A stretch of DNA of 64,000 nucleotides, taken from Lates calcarifer (lineage: Eukaryota; Chordata; Actinopteri; Centropomidae). The notes beneath the pieces were generated by a model, which worked only from the letters and a program-made list of their open reading frames with translations, was not told the origin of the DNA and did no database searches. This document shows positions 61,178 through 64,000 of the stretch, piece by piece. The DNA lies in contig NC_066835.1 of NCBI RefSeq assembly GCF_001640805.2, positions 21,644,182 to 21,708,181 on the forward strand. The letters are read 5' to 3'. A program made the translations under genes and the position numbers. How positions within the stretch are numbered: the first letter of the stretch is position 1; every line of letters begins with the position of its first letter.

Positions 61178-63753
61178 TCAGAGTGGATGCCAACGTCCGA
61201 GCACTAATCTATTCTGTTTCTCACAGATCCATTGTTTGGATCCATTGTTGGTGTGCATCCATGTCCCCTGAAGATTGATATAAGCTGTAGATCTGTTCAC
61301 AGGCATTACACTAACTCCTACAGTCCAGCCTCTGAAAAACAGGGTTGATGTTATTGGTAAAAGCCACAAACACAAAGGATAGTTGGTGTGAGATAATGTA
61401 TACAGTTCTTGTAAACTCCCAACTAACTAAATTCTGCACTGTCTCTCCCACTGAGCTTCAGAAGGTCGAAGAATTTGTTATTAGATTTTTAATTAGAATT
61501 CTTTGTTTATCTTCACTATGTTGTGTTTTCAGTGAAGACACAGAAGATTAATATGAACATGTTGATGCCCTCATGTGGTAGAGCAACAAACTGCAACTTC
61601 ATCATGTCAAAAGCCCAGCTCAGCATCCTCAACCTTTGACCTAATTTACAAATAAAATATTAATGACTTCTTATGGAACTTTTTTAGTTTTCAGTTTCAT
61701 CCAAATATTAGCATCAAACAATTAAAAAAAGAAATTTTCTCACTGATATTGTGGTTTTGATCCATCCACCCATATCCACTCCCATTTATCTGGCCAGCTG
61801 GATGTTTTCTTTGACTCCAGACCGATCCATGAAGTTCCATATTTATTCATCTGAGTAAGAAAATCCTGACAATTTATAAAAAGAGCAGATAATTATTCCC
61901 AACAATAAAATATCACATGCACCATTGATCTCTCACAGTAGCATGCTGCATAAAGCCTGTAAATTTTATGTAGGCCTGACAGATGCTGATGGACAGCACA
62001 AGATGAAAGAACTGTGAAAGTTCATGTGAGTACTCCTGTCCTTGTTTCAGGCTTTAATGTTTACAGGTTTATTTGTTTCTCACTGAGGTTAGAAATGTAG
62101 ATGCTGAAATCAATCCCCCACGTCAGCCAAACTTATTTGGAAGAGTAAACAAAGGCAAATAGTAAAATTATAAACACTGTAAACATCCATCAGAGTCTAC
62201 AGACTGATTTGATGGTTCAGTTTTGAGTCCCTCACACATGACTTTGGCGTACATGTCTCTCAGTGATCTCACAAGCACAGAAAACTCACCCTCCTGTCTG
62301 CTTCATTTAGTTCCATGATCACACACACCATCTACTCAGACTTCTTCTCTCTTTGCTGTGTGCAGTATTTTCAGTAAAAGTAACTGTTGTCTAACATTTA
62401 TTACCTCTAATTCCAACATAAAGATCTCAACACAGTGGCACAGGAATTCCACCACCTGTTGGTGTTTTAGTGTTGTAATTACAGAGCGACACAGACACAC
62501 CAATGCACACAACGGTGTGCATTTATGTGTAGGCTACACCATAGGCTTTGCGTTGATCCTATACAAAGGTATGAAACGACACATCATGCCTCTGATTTTT
62601 GATGGGTGACATGCTATCTAAAATCACAGACTAGGGCAGCAGTAAATCATCAAATCGGTTCAGTGTAAACAAACAAGGGCATTGTAATCAAGAGTCTTAA
62701 TGGCAGTATATCTCTGTAAAAGGGACTTTGGATCTGTCTTCTTGTCAGTGTAGGGATTCGAACCAGCAACCTTTCAGCGTAAGTCTCAATCTAACTCATA
62801 ACATCAGACAGTTGTACTGGAGTAACAAGGACAAGATACATTCTGAAATGTAATTTCATCACAATGGCACATTTTCATGTACAGAAATATTTAACATGCA
62901 ACTAAATAAAAGCTCCCACACAGAAACAGACGTACTGTACATGCACAGACTCACACATCAAAACACAAACACATGAATTTCTTTCTACAGCAGCTGTTTT
63001 GGCCCATTTCCTACTGGTTTTCCACATCTATGTTTGATGCTTAATAACTAATAAACATCACAGAACCATGATTAATAGCTTAAATTAATTTTCAGTCACT
63101 CACCTGTTCCTCTTTGCTGTTTATGATCACCAGATCAGCTCCTGTTCTCTGACAGTCTGTCCTGCTCTCAGACCAAGTTTTCTCCTCAGTGGATTTAAAG
63201 TAACAGCTGCATCCAAATCTCTCCCATCCAACAGAACACCTCTTCTCTTAATGTCAAACAAAGACAGATTTCATGTCGGTCAGTATAAAACTGATATAAT
63301 TTCTTTCTATCTTTCTATTCAGCCACTTTTCCATCTGAGGTCATTTACTTTTAATTTTCACACCTCATGTATAAATTACTGTCTGAAACAGAGGAATCTG
63401 AGTAGAAAGCTCAACAGCAGGAAACAAGTTAAATCATATGAATTGGTATAATACTGATACCTGCTGTTAGTTTTTGCACTTCTCACCTTCAATTTTTTCC
63501 TTCAGCCTCTTTACTTCATCCTGTAACTGACTGTTGTTCACTACTGTGACTTGAGACAAACAGCGATAGATAAAAGATTAGAAATATAACATTTATGCTG
63601 AGCAGGCAGTGTCAGATCCTGTACATTATGATATTTGCTTATTTAGTTAAAAACCTTTCATACCTGAGAGTTGTTCCTGGAGCTGACTGTAACTGTTGTT
63701 CAGGTCGTTGTATCTGGTCTGCAGCTGCTCTTTTTCCAATGTCACTAAAATAT
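61178..63753 (-). CDS. CTL-10: C-type lectin, 3' part; 5' end outside window
   Basis: Stalk exons 63664-63753 and 63487-63543, CRD exons 63104-63246, 61744-61865 and 61178-61331. They join in one frame (566 bp, 188 codons including stop). The first CRD exon reads [15 protein letters not shown], very close to the array. The second is diverged (SWIGLESKKTSSW, WEWIWVDGSKP). The third is more so: VNRSTAYINLQGTW, then SKQWICEK and a 12-residue extra tail to the stop at 61178. The third exon has only the CEK Cys, so the usual third CRD Cys is missing. No EPN/QPD or WND. The tail and membrane exons must lie beyond 64,000. Confidence 0.78.
62752..62776 (-). repeat. tRNA-like T-arm, probable SINE remnant
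   Basis: On the - strand the segment reads GGTTGCTGGTTCGAATCCC, a good tRNA T-stem and loop (GGTTCGAATCC). I could not fold a complete cloverleaf upstream, so a tRNA-derived SINE or tRNA pseudogene is more likely than a working tRNA. It lies beyond the second CRD exon, in an intron of CTL-10. Confidence 0.4.
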
Positions 63754-64000
63754 CTGGAGAGAAAATCATTCTGATTGTTGTGTGTGGTGCTCGCACAGAC
63801 AAGAAAGATCGAAACATACTCCTCCAGATTAGCACATTGTTTACCCTTTTTCACATGAATTTATTATGCAGTTTAAGCTTTGTTGAAATTTTTTAATCTT
63901 TCCCCTTACAAAGCAAAGTTTCTTGTGAAAAGTTGGAAGTAACAAAGAAATATACAGAATAAAACAAGCAAATATTAGACATTAGACATAACAATAGTGG

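Overview
The window is vertebrate genomic DNA, almost certainly from a ray-finned (probably percomorph) fish. It has long introns with GT-AG splice sites, many (GT)n microsatellites and fish-type dispersed repeats. Its two protein-coding themes are a FACIT collagen and a tandem family of type II C-type lectins. No bacterial, viral or CRISPR-like content was seen.

Region 1 (1 to about 20,000, + strand) holds the 3' half of the non-helical part of a collagen XIV (undulin) gene, col14a1. Fifteen exons can be placed with consensus splice sites and consistent codon phase. They give the end of the last fibronectin III repeat, a Thr/Pro-rich linker, a von Willebrand A domain with an intact MIDAS, a laminin-G-like/TSPN domain, a Cys-rich junction and one 54-bp Gly-X-Y exon. 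The 5' part lies left of the window. No further collagen exon was found to the right, so the rest of the triple helix is unaccounted for.

Region 2 (about 22,500 to 64,000, - strand) is a tandem array of C-type lectin-like genes of the CD209/CLEC4 type: a short cytoplasmic tail, one membrane segment, coiled-coil stalk exons, and a lectin domain (CRD) split over three exons. I name them CTL-1 to CTL-10 from left to right. CTL-1 has only the first CRD exon. CTL-2 and CTL-5 are near-identical 'headless' genes (tail, membrane segment, long stalk, no CRD found), and CTL-4 is a lone first exon of that type. CTL-3, 6, 7 and 8 form a recently duplicated set; only CTL-6 is free of visible lesions. CTL-9 has the same CRD half joined to a different tail and membrane segment. 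CTL-10 enters from the right edge. Repeat periods are about 5.27, 4.92 and 5.14 kb for the single-gene units and about 10.5 kb for the CTL-2/3 versus CTL-5/6 block.

Every internal tail-side and stalk exon begins and ends in phase 1, so loss, gain or skipping of stalk exons keeps the frame. The array shows several such events: a stalk duplication with a dead donor, a stalk deletion with a possible in-phase cryptic donor, and a lost acceptor. The last CRD exon falls into two sharply different classes inside otherwise near-identical flanks. An AGGAAGT (ETS/PU.1-like) site lies just upstream of nine of the first exons, which would suit leukocyte expression.

All calls come from reading and hand translation. 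Paralogue identity (col14a1a or b), lectin orthology and expression could not be tested.
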